Positions 1-8,422 of a stretch of 64,000 bases of DNA are shown piece by piece. Made by a program: the position numbers and the translations under genes. The stretch is from Fructilactobacillus myrtifloralis (GTDB lineage Bacteria; Bacillota; Bacilli; Lactobacillales; Lactobacillaceae), in assembly GCF_024029335.1 (NCBI RefSeq), contig NZ_CP097116.1:248001-312000 (forward strand), given 5' to 3'. The notes beneath the pieces were generated by a model. It was not told the origin of the DNA, did not search any database, and was given only the letters and a program-made list of their open reading frames with translations. How positions within the stretch are numbered: position 1 is the stretch's first letter; every line of letters begins with the position of its first letter.

Positions 1-1
1 A

Positions 2-616
2 ATCACCATCACGCTGGCAGCCACCATTTCCGGTTTTTATAACCAAATTTGTAACCTAGCACAGCAAATCACCCGCATTCGCATTATTCCCTTCGACTCC
101 CAAATTACGCTGGGCTTAATGGGCGATTTAGCAATTTACGCCGCCCAGTTGGCCGCTACTGATACGGATCCTGATGAGATTGTCGCTAAATTAACGGAGC
201 AACGAGCAACCATTGATGAATTATTTGTGGTCGACGACTTACAAAACCTGGTTAAAGGCGGTCGGTTATCAAACGCATCTTCGTTCATTGGGAGTTTATT
301 GAACATTAAGCCAATTTTAACGTTTGATAACCAAACTGACGAAATCGTGGCTTTTGATAAGGTCCGGACAATGAAACGGGCGCTAAAACGAGTGGAAAAA
401 TTATTTAGTGAAGTTGAACCAACCCTGGATTATCCGGTGAAAGCCTTTGTCTTTGACGCAAATGCCAAGCAAGCCGGCCAGCGGTGGCTGGAACACTTGG
501 AAGAAGCATTTCCAAAGGTGCGCTTTGCCCAAGCTGAGATTGGTCCGGTGATTGGGACGCACTTAGGTGCCGGAGCCTTAGCTTTAGGTTGGGAACGGGA
601 CATTACTAAACTTTAA
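2..616 (+). CDS. DegV family fatty-acid-binding protein, 3' part
   Basis: The frame is already open at the left edge, so only the last 204 residues are present and the N-terminal part lies outside the window. DegV/FakB proteins bind a fatty acid; FakB partners present it to the kinase FakA for phosphorylation and phospholipid synthesis. Visible family features are the TITLAATISG segment near the edge (equivalent to the usual T-x-S/A-x-x-S-G-T loop), the VDDLQNLVKGGRLS motif in the middle, and the LLNIKPIL block followed by VRTMKRALKR. The internal ATG at 119 is not the real start, because the upstream codons match the family. A terminator follows directly. Family assignment is secure; the specific ligand is unknown. 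Confidence 0.9.
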   Translation: MTITLAATISGFYNQICNLAQQITRIRIIPFDSQITLGLMGDLAIYAAQLAATDTDPDEIVAKLTEQRATIDELFVVDDLQNLVKGGRLSNASSFIGSLLNIKPILTFDNQTDEIVAFDKVRTMKRALKRVEKLFSEVEPTLDYPVKAFVFDANAKQAGQRWLEHLEEAFPKVRFAQAEIGPVIGTHLGAGALALGWERDITKL

Positions 617-624
617 AGCGTTAT

Positions 625-652
625 AAGACGAATTTTAAATTCGTCTTTTTTT
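625..652 (+). terminator. Rho-independent terminator of the degV-family gene
   Basis: AAGACGAATTT pairs with AAATTCGTCTT and is followed by a T run, 8 nt after the stop codon. Confidence 0.85.
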
Positions 653-1326
653 ATTCGGTTATTTTAGCAATTAATCTGGGGGACTAAATGAGCAAGCTGG
701 CAATCCGCTTTAATTACCATTTTAGTTTACATAATATATATTATACGAAGTAAGTGTTTAAATCAGCAGTCCAACTCATTCTAAGCCCCTGTCAGCCATT
801 TTAAGTTGTAAGCAATGAATTCATGGCACCAGCGCATGAAAATGCGTTTTTTTGCAGTTTAATTACCACCATCGCCCGTTCTTTGGTCTGGATGCCTGAT
901 TAAACTGCTTTTATCGGCTGCACTGGCTTTGTTTTTCGTTATAAATTCAACCATGGTCGTTGCTACGCTTAATTTTAGCGACCACTTGGACTGTTTTAAA
1001 GTTGTTTTTAGTTCAGTAGCACTTCGTTTAATTAACGCAATTAAATCAGTCTTAGTTTGCTGATCATCATTTTTAACGTGTTGTACATGGACTCCATAAT
1101 CTTCTTATGCAACGGCTGCTTAAAATCTTTTACAAAATCATTTCATTGATTTTACTCACAACTCAACTGCCTGCCAATCGCTTTTATCTCAAACATGCTT
1201 CTAAAATTCACGAATCTTCAGCTCATGGCTGAACCTGATCGAATCAGCTTTAGTTTATTTCATTCTTTATGTTAACTAATTTAATTTTTAGTTACTACCA
1301 TGTTACATTATTTATAATTAACGTGC
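653..1326. other. Gene-poor intergenic stretch
   Basis: About 670 bases without an intact gene. It has many stops in all frames and no clear ribosome binding site. The only coding-like signal is the short open frame on the minus strand described separately. No tRNA, repeat array or insertion-sequence end was recognised. It could be decayed accessory DNA between the housekeeping degV side and the glucansucrase locus. Confidence 0.5.
859..1104 (-). pseudogene. Possible decayed gene remnant, unrecognised
   Basis: On the minus strand 81 codons are open before a TAA at 861-859. The frame follows an in-frame TAA at 1107-1105 and has no plausible start codon or ribosome binding site. The translation has a coding-like amphipathic composition (for example TKTDLIALIKRSATELKTTL), and the other frame just upstream continues for a while (DFVKDFKQPLHKKIMES), as a frameshifted gene would. 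No family was recognised. Chance openness in AT-rich DNA is a fair alternative. Confidence 0.22.
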
Positions 1327-1377
1327 TTAAAAAATAGGCAACAGAATTCCAATGAAACTGGAATTCTGTTGCCTATT
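1327..1377 (-). terminator. Terminator of the glucansucrase gene
   Basis: A perfect 19-bp inverted repeat (1333-1351 with 1359-1377, 7-nt loop) is followed on the minus strand by six T. It lies about 65 nt after the glucansucrase stop codon. Confidence 0.9.
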
Positions 1378-1441
1378 AAATTTGAATCATTAAACTACGT
1401 TACAGGTTGCTAACTAGCTTTGTTTAAGTCATCGAATAACT

Positions 1442-4400
1442 TTACTGCTTAACCACTGGCGCATCTTTTGCTTGAACCTCAGCTTGTGGTTGGTCCGGTT
1501 GTGCTTGTTGCCCATTTGCTTGTGCAGCAGGCTGTTCTTCAGCATTATTAGCGGAGTGGTTAACATTACTTTGGTCGTTACCATTTTCCAACAATGCTCC
1601 TGTTTGGGGATCAAAGTTAACGGTTTTACCATTAATTACTTGGGAACCAAACACCTTTTCTCCAGCAGCATTGAGATAATAAGTTTGGCCCGTTTTAGTA
1701 ATAAATTGGTCTTTAACTGGTTCTCCATTATTGGCATCAAAGTAGTACGTCTTACCAGTGGCAGGATTAGTAGCAAAGTCACCCTTAACTTGAATCAACG
1801 TTTGCGGATCAAAGAAATGTGGGTGCCCATTAATTACCTGATAACCGGAAACTAGGTGCCCATCGGCTGCATCGGTATAGAAGAAGCGGTTGCCACCGAG
1901 ATCAATGAATTCCCCTTTACTTTGAATTCCATTGTCGTGGAAGTACTTTTTCTGTCCATCTAGCACCATGATTCCAGTCGTCGCATCACCCTTGTCATCA
2001 ATGTAATACCAGTTACCGTCGTGGTCACCAGCATACCGGTTCGCAACTAGGTTCCCACTTCCATCGTCAAAGTAATGAACCTTGCCATCGGGAGTTTTCA
2101 CGAACCGATCCTTAGCTTCCACCCCGTTTTGATCAAAGTATTGCGTATATTTTCCTTCCACGGAGTACAGCTTGTCAACAAGCATTTTCCCGTCGTCACC
2201 AAAGTAGTAAGCATTACCACCCTTATCGAGTACGTATTGATTCCGGGCTTGTCGACCGGATCCGGTGTAGTAATAGGTATTGCCATCTTGACCTTGGAAG
2301 AAGGAGCTTCGAAGTTCGGTTCCATTTGGCAAGAAATAGTATTTAGAGCCATTAATGGTCTGTTCTCCTGTAACCAGATGTCCACTGGCATCGAAGTAGT
2401 AATAATTCCCTTGGTCGTCTTGAATGATTGCGTCCTTAGCTTGATAACCACTAGTATCAAAGTACACAATCCCCTGTTGATCGCGGCCAAATCCAGCCGA
2501 AGCGGGCAGATTCAACAATTGCTTGGGAAGATAACCATTATCATTACCATTGTCAACCACTTTGAAGTAGTGACCTGTAGCAGGATCCTTCAGCACAAAA
2601 TCTTGCCCCTTTCCTTCAATGTTACTTCCATTAAAGTACTTAGCCGACCATTCTTTAATCTTGGTGCTAGGATCAATTGGTTGTCCAGTTGAAATTTGTT
2701 TGTCCTTAAACAGTTCTGGATAATCCTTTTGCAGTTGTGCTAAGAATTCACCCCCAAATTTTTCCTGGTAAGCACCGCCCCCACGAGTATTAGAAACGTA
2801 TAGCGTTCCCTGCATGTTTGAATCGGTGTTTTGCTTACCTAATGAATCCGTTCGGTTAACCGTGGTCAATTCCTCTTTCTTCATATTATAAAGTTGGTCG
2901 GGAACAAAATCGGCCATTACTTGAATTCCTTGGGCGTGCAACGCTTTAATTACGTCTCGCAATTGTGTGGCAGTTCCGTATTTAGTTGGCTTATTAAAGC
3001 CTAAATCATACCGATCGGAGAAAGCATAGCCATTCTTAACAATGGAGTCCACGAAGGTATTATCGTCACTGGAACGATATTGAGGTGCCAATTGCATGCT
3101 GGTAACTCCCCAATCACGGAACATTTGCGCATTTTTCGCAATTCGAACGTTGGTAAATTCATCTACCGTTTTAGGCATAGCTTGAAAATTAGAGAAGCCT
3201 TCAAAAATAACCTGAGAATCAGAGGCCGCATTCGAATGGAACGTGTTTCCGTCTGCGTTCGGTTGGGAACTTGCTTGCGTTCGAGCATCTTGGTCAGCAG
3301 CCGCCCCCACTGGAACCCAGGCAGCTAGATAACCAGAAACTTGCGGGTTCAGGTAGCCTTTAATGTCATTGCCAGTAAAGATGAGGTCTCCATTTTCATC
3401 AGTCCAACGAACGGGGGCCTGAGCATCACTGGAATAACTTTGCAACCCATCGGCATTGGTGAGCGTCACGGCTCTAAAGGCTTGATTCCGGTGAGCAGCT
3501 CCCATGTGAAGAACAACTTGATCGGACTGCTTCAACTTCAGATTGTGATTATTACTAATAATTACCCCAATTCCCTCAGTTCTAGTTTCAGTCGTTCCCT
3601 GGTCGCTAGCGTTCATCGCTCCTTTTCCAAACCGAACACTGGTTAAAATATCATTTTGGTCGACATCCATCGTTTGCCCACCAGCTACATATTTAATCCG
3701 TGTTTTAAGGAAATTATCGATGGCGTCAAAGTATGGGGATTTGGTTCCCATAAACGGACCGTCATCGGTATACAAATCACCATAGTAAACGCGTGGGATC
3801 GTATCCTTATTAGTGAGCATCAATGCGTAGGCACTCGGCATGTTGTAGTGGGTATACTTTTTAACTGCTTGTTTCATATCCTCGTTGTAAACCTTGAAAG
3901 CAGCTTCGAGTTGCGCTTGCGTTGGAGCTAGACTGTTTTTTACGTTGGGATATAAGTCTTCAATAATTTGCGCAATTACCGTTTGTACCTCACTATCGTG
4001 AGCCCGAACGAACGAGTAGTTCGGCAACGCATGATTATCTTGATTATCCCGACTGCGATCTACCATTTTATATTCTAAGAACCGCTTCATGGCCCCCCGC
4101 AACCGATCGGGCTTAGTGAGCGACCAAATTAATTGCGTATGACTATAGTCATCCATACTGAGTTGACCCTGACCATGGTCACGCATGTATAGCGGGTCAT
4201 TGTGACTCCAGTCTTCTAGAATCGATAAATGCTTCAAAGCATTTTGATCGGATTTTTTCACTCCGTATAACGAAGCAAAGTACTTAGCGGCGATGTTCAG
4301 TAAGTCAGCATCAACGTTATCAACGGCATCAATTCTGATTCCATCAAAGTTTGCATCCGGATCATTATTAGTGATTGCACCAAAATGCATTAGGAAGTGG

Positions 4401-6352
4401 AGCCAGTTCAATTGTTCTGCCTGAACAACCGGATTGGAATTATCTACGTCATCGGCTAAGAGCAGTTCAAATCCACCCTTGCTCTTATCAACATCATACT
4501 TTTCTTTTCCGGTTTGGTTGGTTGGGGTTCGGTTCATCAACCGAAAGTTTGAATTAGCATCGGGAGTTAATTTGCTATTGATGAAGCTTAGCGCCCCTCG
4601 TTGTAAATGATCATGATTAGGATTTTCACTAATGATGTTCCATTGGGGTTGTTCCTTAATAAAGTCACGCATTAATTCTCGGAGCCATTCGGTATCATTT
4701 TTTTGCCCAATTTTAGCTTCGATGGCTTTTTGTACGGCCGTTACCGACTCATTTAACAGCTTTTGATCATCATTTAATGTAAAACCTTGCCGGTTATCGA
4801 TGAGTCCAGCTTTTACCATGTAATTTAAGTAATTAACCTCGGTTTTTTTATTCGGCCACCACGTCATCAGGATTGGACGATAATCAGTGGCAGTTGAAGC
4901 TCGCCAGTCTTTTCCATTAGCTAGGATTTCTTTAGGCCGATACCAGGATTCGGCGGTCAAGTACCCGTCGATATTCTTAAAGTTGTCCTTGCTCGTACCA
5001 TTAACAGCGTTATGGGCTGTATAGGAGGTTGTTTGGTCGGTAATGCCCTCTTTAATTTTAGAGTTTTTGGTTTCAGTTGCAATTCCAGTCTTAGCATCAA
5101 AATACAGCAACTCACCGTTAAACACTCCAGAGAAACCCCGACGCATAATCCCGCTATGGTCAAAGTAATAGGTTTTCCCGTTAATCGTTTGCAAACCGGT
5201 TACAATTTCACCGTTTTGGTTAACGTAATAAATGTTTCCAGCAATCTTATTTTTGTCTTTTGGTTTTTGGCGGGGTTGGTAAGGATTATTATCATCATTT
5301 ACCTGATCAGCTTCATTTTCATCTGGCTCCTGTGCAAGTGCATCTAAATTAGGTAATGCTTTTTGCTTATCTGCTTCGTAAAATGAATTTTGGACTTGTT
5401 CACCCTTCCGATTAAAGGCAACGTTGTGGTCATCGACTGCTTGAATTCCGGTAGCAGCATTTCCACTTCCCGGTTTAAAGTAGTATTTGTGGCCGTCAAT
5501 TGTAACGTAACCACCCTTAACTTGTTTTCCGTTAGCATCAAAGTATTGGGTAATGCCACTAATCTTCGTCATCCCAGTGGCATAACTACCATCATTATAT
5601 TGATAATAAAAGTCCCCGTTTTTATCAAGATATTGTCCCGGTTTTTCCGGAGCTTGCTTCGGTTGGGGCTGGTCATTTTCAGTTTCGTCTTCGGTGGCTG
5701 CGGAATCATCAGAATTGGTTTCAGGATTGGTTTTTGGTTGTCCCTGATCTGAAACCGAAGCTTCATCATGATGGGTTGCAGCTCCAGGTTGTTCAGCTGT
5801 AGTTTGGTCGGCATTTGCCGGCTCAAGTGGTTGCTTCTGCTCGTGTTTATCAGATTTATCAGCATCAGTTTGGCTCGGACTCGCAACTGAGTTACCTGCC
5901 TGGTTGGTCTGTGGCTGTTCTGATTGTGATTGCTTTGGTTCTGTTGGTTGTGGTTCAGTTGTTACAGATTGCTTTGGTTCTGAGTCTGAATCAGACGCTG
6001 GTTGCGAATTTTCTCCAGCAACCTTTGTTGCGTCTGAGGCTTGGGATGCTTGCTCGGTTGCAGTTTGATCTGCAGCTGGCTGTTCTGCTTGATGATCAGT
6101 CGTTGAGTTCGTTGGTGTTTGTTTCTCAGCTGACTGACCGGTTTCTGCCTGAGAAGGCGTAGCCGTGACCGGAGCTTTTGTTGGCGTTTCAGGTTGATGC
6201 ACTACTGGAGTGGTTCCCTGAGTTCCGTTATCAGCAAAGGCCTGACTGCTACTAACTAAACTAACTCCTGCGAGGGTAATTGTGAAAATGGCCCCAATTA
6301 CCCATGTTTTTCCTGCTTTATACATCTTCTTTCGACACGTTTTATTAAACAT
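1442..6352 (-). CDS. Secreted GH70 glucansucrase, dextransucrase type
   Basis: Extracellular enzyme that splits sucrose and polymerises the glucose into an alpha-glucan. The 1636-residue product starts at ATG 6352, with AAGGAG 7 nt upstream; the in-frame TTG just before it is too close to that site. Order: signal peptide with the KxYKAGKxW motif (about 1-41, cleavage after AFA), a Gln/Thr/Pro-rich variable region (about 42-240), aromatic glucan-binding repeats, the catalytic region (about 470-1250), then C-terminal repeats. The circularly permuted GH70 motifs are all visible: [11 protein letters not shown] (nucleophile D675), ILEDWS (acid/base E713), [10 protein letters not shown] (transition-state D786) and [10 protein letters not shown] near 1148. 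SEV after the third catalytic Asp is typical of dextransucrases that make mainly alpha-1,6 links. No LPxTG motif, so cell attachment would be through the repeats. An Rgg regulator lies directly upstream. Confidence 0.96.
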   Translation of the reverse strand: MFNKTCRKKMYKAGKTWVIGAIFTITLAGVSLVSSSQAFADNGTQGTTPVVHQPETPTKAPVTATPSQAETGQSAEKQTPTNSTTDHQAEQPAADQTATEQASQASDATKVAGENSQPASDSDSEPKQSVTTEPQPTEPKQSQSEQPQTNQAGNSVASPSQTDADKSDKHEQKQPLEPANADQTTAEQPGAATHHDEASVSDQGQPKTNPETNSDDSAATEDETENDQPQPKQAPEKPGQYLDKNGDFYYQYNDGSYATGMTKISGITQYFDANGKQVKGGYVTIDGHKYYFKPGSGNAATGIQAVDDHNVAFNRKGEQVQNSFYEADKQKALPNLDALAQEPDENEADQVNDDNNPYQPRQKPKDKNKIAGNIYYVNQNGEIVTGLQTINGKTYYFDHSGIMRRGFSGVFNGELLYFDAKTGIATETKNSKIKEGITDQTTSYTAHNAVNGTSKDNFKNIDGYLTAESWYRPKEILANGKDWRASTATDYRPILMTWWPNKKTEVNYLNYMVKAGLIDNRQGFTLNDDQKLLNESVTAVQKAIEAKIGQKNDTEWLRELMRDFIKEQPQWNIISENPNHDHLQRGALSFINSKLTPDANSNFRLMNRTPTNQTGKEKYDVDKSKGGFELLLADDVDNSNPVVQAEQLNWLHFLMHFGAITNNDPDANFDGIRIDAVDNVDADLLNIAAKYFASLYGVKKSDQNALKHLSILEDWSHNDPLYMRDHGQGQLSMDDYSHTQLIWSLTKPDRLRGAMKRFLEYKMVDRSRDNQDNHALPNYSFVRAHDSEVQTVIAQIIEDLYPNVKNSLAPTQAQLEAAFKVYNEDMKQAVKKYTHYNMPSAYALMLTNKDTIPRVYYGDLYTDDGPFMGTKSPYFDAIDNFLKTRIKYVAGGQTMDVDQNDILTSVRFGKGAMNASDQGTTETRTEGIGVIISNNHNLKLKQSDQVVLHMGAAHRNQAFRAVTLTNADGLQSYSSDAQAPVRWTDENGDLIFTGNDIKGYLNPQVSGYLAAWVPVGAAADQDARTQASSQPNADGNTFHSNAASDSQVIFEGFSNFQAMPKTVDEFTNVRIAKNAQMFRDWGVTSMQLAPQYRSSDDNTFVDSIVKNGYAFSDRYDLGFNKPTKYGTATQLRDVIKALHAQGIQVMADFVPDQLYNMKKEELTTVNRTDSLGKQNTDSNMQGTLYVSNTRGGGAYQEKFGGEFLAQLQKDYPELFKDKQISTGQPIDPSTKIKEWSAKYFNGSNIEGKGQDFVLKDPATGHYFKVVDNGNDNGYLPKQLLNLPASAGFGRDQQGIVYFDTSGYQAKDAIIQDDQGNYYYFDASGHLVTGEQTINGSKYYFLPNGTELRSSFFQGQDGNTYYYTGSGRQARNQYVLDKGGNAYYFGDDGKMLVDKLYSVEGKYTQYFDQNGVEAKDRFVKTPDGKVHYFDDGSGNLVANRYAGDHDGNWYYIDDKGDATTGIMVLDGQKKYFHDNGIQSKGEFIDLGGNRFFYTDAADGHLVSGYQVINGHPHFFDPQTLIQVKGDFATNPATGKTYYFDANNGEPVKDQFITKTGQTYYLNAAGEKVFGSQVINGKTVNFDPQTGALLENGNDQSNVNHSANNAEEQPAAQANGQQAQPDQPQAEVQAKDAPVVKQ
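1590..2500 (-). repeat. C-terminal glucan-binding (YG-type) repeat block
   Basis: Encodes about 300 residues of degenerate repeats of roughly 20 residues, each with a YYFD/YYLD-like core, a short Asn/Asp-Gly turn and a following Gly-x-x-x-Ile/Val-Asn-Gly segment. These cell-wall-binding-type repeats bind glucan and are typical of GH70 enzymes. They are protein repeats inside the glucansucrase gene, not a separate element. Confidence 0.8.
5130..5640 (-). repeat. N-terminal glucan-binding repeat block
   Basis: Encodes several repeats with [17 protein letters not shown] and [10 protein letters not shown] type units between the variable region and the catalytic region of the glucansucrase. Confidence 0.7.
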
Positions 6353-6381
6353 CAAAAAACTCCTTTCGTTTGATTGATGCC

Positions 6382-6411
6382 ATTGTAAAACGGTGTCTAT
6401 TTAAATTTAAT
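6382..6411 (-). promoter_or_regulatory. Proposed glucansucrase promoter
   Basis: On the minus strand -10 TACAAT (6387-6382) and a poor -35 ATTAAA (6411-6406) are 18 nt apart. The weak -35 directly next to the shared Rgg-type box suggests an activator-dependent promoter. No terminator separates rgg from this gene, so read-through is also possible. Confidence 0.45.
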
Positions 6412-6413
6412 TT

Positions 6414-6433
6414 TGTAGTAAAATTCTTACATT
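6414..6433 (-). promoter_or_regulatory. Candidate Rgg operator upstream of the glucansucrase gene
   Basis: On the minus strand this 20-nt site reads AATG-N7-TTTACTACA and ends 2 nt before the proposed -35. The same layout, with the same 2-nt distance, occurs before the divergent peptide gene at 7391-7410. The site overlaps the rgg stop codon. Binding by Rgg is inferred. Confidence 0.5.
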
Positions 6434-7298
6434 AACGATCCAGGATTGCCTGCACTTCTTTTTTTAACGATTCTACTAATCCAGTTGCCCCTAAGTTGGT
6501 TAGCACTGATAATTTATGCTTAATGTTGGTTTTATAGTTTGGCAGTTGTTCGAGGACCAGCCGCCGAATATCTGCAACAATCACTAAGTCATATCGTCCA
6601 GTTTGCGAGGCAATTTTACGCGACTCGGCAAGTTCGACAAAGGGGGCTTTGATCTGTCGGTTTAAGATTAAAAGGTAACAATAATTAGCACTAAAAGCTG
6701 CTTTTAGGCCTGCCAAGGTTGGATATTTCTTATCAATAATGCGAAATGCATGTTGCATAATGGCATGGGCCGTTTCTAAATCAAAAAAGAACAGCGAGCA
6801 GTCTAAAATGCGTAAATCTAACATACACCACTCATCGATTTGCGCTAAATTAGACCATACTGGTTGTAATAATTTCCGCAATTCTTGAATGTGCGCTAAA
6901 TTAAAATTCCAATCATCAATTTTTTCCATGGCTTCTGTTACCAGCATAATATTGCGGGCCGTGAAATTCCCCTCTTCTTGGTAAATTTGACGGGCCAGCT
7001 TATTGACGTCCGTTAACGTTTTTCGATCACCCGAGCTATTTAACTGGTATAAAAACTTCTGGGTAAGGTTCGAAAAACTAGTCGGATTCGTAATGGATCG
7101 TTGTTTATCAAAATCACTGAGTGAAATCCCCAGTCTTTCCAACAACTGAATCCCCGTTTCAAATGACGGATTCTGATGATTATTTTCAATTCTCACCACG
7201 GTGTCACGCGAAATTAAATTATGAGAAAGCTCGGCTTGAGTAATGTGGCGACTGGTACGCAAGTATTTTAATAATGCTCCAAATTCAGTCACAGTCAT
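6432..7298 (-). CDS. rgg: Rgg/GadR/MutR family transcriptional regulator
   Basis: 288 residues, the usual length for stand-alone Rgg proteins. The N-terminal XRE-type helix-turn-helix (about residues 7-60: TQAELSHNLISRDTVVRIEN) is followed by an all-helical domain that in characterised Rgg proteins binds a short hydrophobic pheromone. ATG 7298 has AAGGAG a few bases upstream. The glucansucrase gene follows in the same direction after about 80 nt, and a divergent 14-codon hydrophobic peptide gene begins about 170 nt away on the other side. An rgg gene next to a gtf gene recalls Streptococcus gordonii, where Rgg activates gtfG; the divergent peptide recalls streptococcal rgg-shp pairs. The family call is firm; the target and ligand are inferred. 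Confidence 0.9.
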   Translation of the reverse strand: MTVTEFGALLKYLRTSRHITQAELSHNLISRDTVVRIENNHQNPSFETGIQLLERLGISLSDFDKQRSITNPTSFSNLTQKFLYQLNSSGDRKTLTDVNKLARQIYQEEGNFTARNIMLVTEAMEKIDDWNFNLAHIQELRKLLQPVWSNLAQIDEWCMLDLRILDCSLFFFDLETAHAIMQHAFRIIDKKYPTLAGLKAAFSANYCYLLILNRQIKAPFVELAESRKIASQTGRYDLVIVADIRRLVLEQLPNYKTNIKHKLSVLTNLGATGLVESLKKEVQAILDR

Positions 7299-7354
7299 TT
7301 CTCCTTAATGATAAAAACCTACTAACCATTTACTTTCAGTTTAACTGTAGTGCT

Positions 7355-7382
7355 ATCGTAACACACTAATTTTGGGTTCCAA
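7355..7382 (-). promoter_or_regulatory. Proposed rgg promoter
   Basis: On the minus strand -35 TTGGAA (7382-7377) and -10 TACGAT (7360-7355) are 16 nt apart. It is divergent from the peptide promoter, with the candidate operator lying between the two. Confidence 0.45.
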
Positions 7383-7390
7383 CCATTAAG

Positions 7391-7410
7391 AATGATGATT
7401 ATTTACTACA
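7391..7410 (+). promoter_or_regulatory. Candidate Rgg operator upstream of the peptide gene
   Basis: AATG-N7-TTTACTACA, ending 2 nt before the -35 of the peptide gene. It matches the site before the glucansucrase gene at 13 of 20 positions, including an exact 9-mer and the AATG at identical spacing. Its place in the divergent rgg-peptide interval suits a site serving both promoters. Confidence 0.5.
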
Positions 7411-7412
7411 TT

Positions 7413-7440
7413 ATGACAAATGAGAATTAATTATTATAAA
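7413..7440 (+). promoter_or_regulatory. Promoter of the hydrophobic-peptide gene
   Basis: -35 ATGACA (7413-7418) and -10 TATAAA (7435-7440) with a 16-nt spacer. Each hexamer has five of six consensus bases. Confidence 0.6.
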
Positions 7441-7471
7441 ATGAGAGGTGTTAAGTAAGGAGGTGTTATTT

Positions 7472-7516
7472 ATGTCACCATTTTTCAACATTTTTACTTG
7501 GTTTTTTAAATTTTAA
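7472..7516 (+). CDS. shp: Short hydrophobic peptide, putative Rgg pheromone precursor
   Basis: A 14-codon frame encodes MSPFFNIFTWFFKF: six Phe, one Trp, one Lys. It is preceded by TAAGGAGGTG at 7456-7465, a near-perfect ribosome binding site 8 nt from the ATG. It has its own promoter and ends 19 nt before a strong terminator, so it forms a transcription unit of about 130 nt. The gene diverges from rgg, as streptococcal shp genes do. Pheromones of that class are exported, cleaved to a short C-terminal hydrophobic peptide, re-imported by an oligopeptide permease and bound by Rgg. No exporter or protease is assigned here. The length is short for an SHP, so a small membrane-active peptide is an alternative. 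The pheromone role is inferred. Confidence 0.6.
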   Translation: MSPFFNIFTWFFKF

Positions 7517-7535
7517 TTATTAAGCTTATTAGAGC

Positions 7536-7574
7536 AGTAGCCATGGTTAATCTACTAACCATGGCTACTTTTTT
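7536..7574 (+). terminator. Terminator of the peptide gene
   Basis: AGTAGCCATGGTTA pairs perfectly with TAACCATGGCTACT across a 6-nt loop, followed by six T. A minus-strand reading lacks a T run, so it serves the plus-strand peptide transcript. Confidence 0.92.
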
Positions 7575-7683
7575 GTTGCTTCCAAATAACTTTAAAACAG
7601 GCTGCAACAACTTAAAGAAAGGAATTGTGGCCTGTTTTAACCTAAAGAAATTCAGGACTGATCAAAATGGGCTTTTCGATTAG

Positions 7684-8412
7684 TTACGCGAGGTCTTTAC
7701 TTAACAACCGTTGGATGCAGTACAGCGCCGGTAGCCCACTTCCAAAACTAACCACCACTAATAGTCCCAGGCTTGCCCACCAACCACTGCTCCCAATTGC
7801 ATGACTGATGGTTTGGTAAACATAATATGGTGGAAATAACTGTTGGAGCGTGGTAATCGCCTTGATCCAAATGTTTTGCCCGGCGAACTTGTAAAACGGG
7901 ATTAAGAAAAACATCACGACTAACATTAAAAAGAAACTCGTGGCGTCGAGCGTTTGGGCATCGAACCACTGTCCGATGAGAAAGCCAAATAAGCTTAAAT
8001 ATGCGCCTAAATAGAGCATTAAGACCAACAAAACAACTAAGTTTGCCGACAGCGGGTAGTCACCGATTCCCAAACCACAGATGATTACCACGCTAGCAAT
8101 CACCAGGTTTAAAATGGCCTGGACTAGAATGTCATCACTAAGCCATTTCCTAATAGTATAGGGCGACGTTTCAATTTGAAGCAGATAAAAATCCTTTGTA
8201 TAGTTAACTGACTTTGCAAAGGTAACTAAGGAATTACCCGCGATCCCAATCGTAATGGCGCACGTTACCATTAATAATGAGCCATTCGATTTAACCTGAT
8301 AGACGGTTTCATAAAAATGCATGCCTAAATACCATAAAATCGGGGTTATTAGTGTAAAAAAGAGAAAGCGCCGGTTACGAAATGTCATTTTTAAAATTAA
8401 GTAATTATTCAT
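7684..8412 (-). CDS. ABC-2 type transporter permease
   Basis: 242 residues with about six hydrophobic segments, the first starting near residue 16 (FLFFTLITPILWYLGMHF) after a short basic N-terminus. The layout resembles small ABC-2 exporter permeases. ATG 8412 has AGGAG 8 nt upstream and follows the ATPase stop codon by 10 nt, so the two form a two-gene operon. The substrate cannot be read from sequence; drugs, antimicrobial peptides or lipids are usual for this type. Its nearness to the peptide gene invites the idea of peptide export, but the operon is convergent to that gene and no common control is visible. Confidence 0.75.
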   Translation of the reverse strand: MNNYLILKMTFRNRRFLFFTLITPILWYLGMHFYETVYQVKSNGSLLMVTCAITIGIAGNSLVTFAKSVNYTKDFYLLQIETSPYTIRKWLSDDILVQAILNLVIASVVIICGLGIGDYPLSANLVVLLVLMLYLGAYLSLFGFLIGQWFDAQTLDATSFFLMLVVMFFLIPFYKFAGQNIWIKAITTLQQLFPPYYVYQTISHAIGSSGWWASLGLLVVVSFGSGLPALYCIQRLLSKDLA

Positions 8413-8422
8413 GATAGGGCTC

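Noticed and set aside
1620-2480. Regular DNA repeats that could suggest a CRISPR or satellite array
   Set aside because: They are degenerate, coding and in frame. They match glucan-binding repeats of GH70 enzymes.
1472-5752. Several plus-strand ORFs of 60-205 codons inside the glucansucrase gene
   Set aside because: They are antisense to a strongly conserved coding region, have hydrophobic low-complexity translations and no ribosome binding sites. The repeats in the sense gene keep the opposite frames open.
7456-7574. Peptide gene plus terminator as a leader-peptide attenuator
   Set aside because: No gene follows on the plus strand; the next genes are convergent. There is no alternative hairpin and no run of one amino-acid codon except Phe.
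7592-7640. Hairpin TTAAAACAGGC/GCCTGTTTTAA as terminator of the ABC operon
   Set aside because: The loop is 27 nt and no T run follows on the minus strand; too weak to call.
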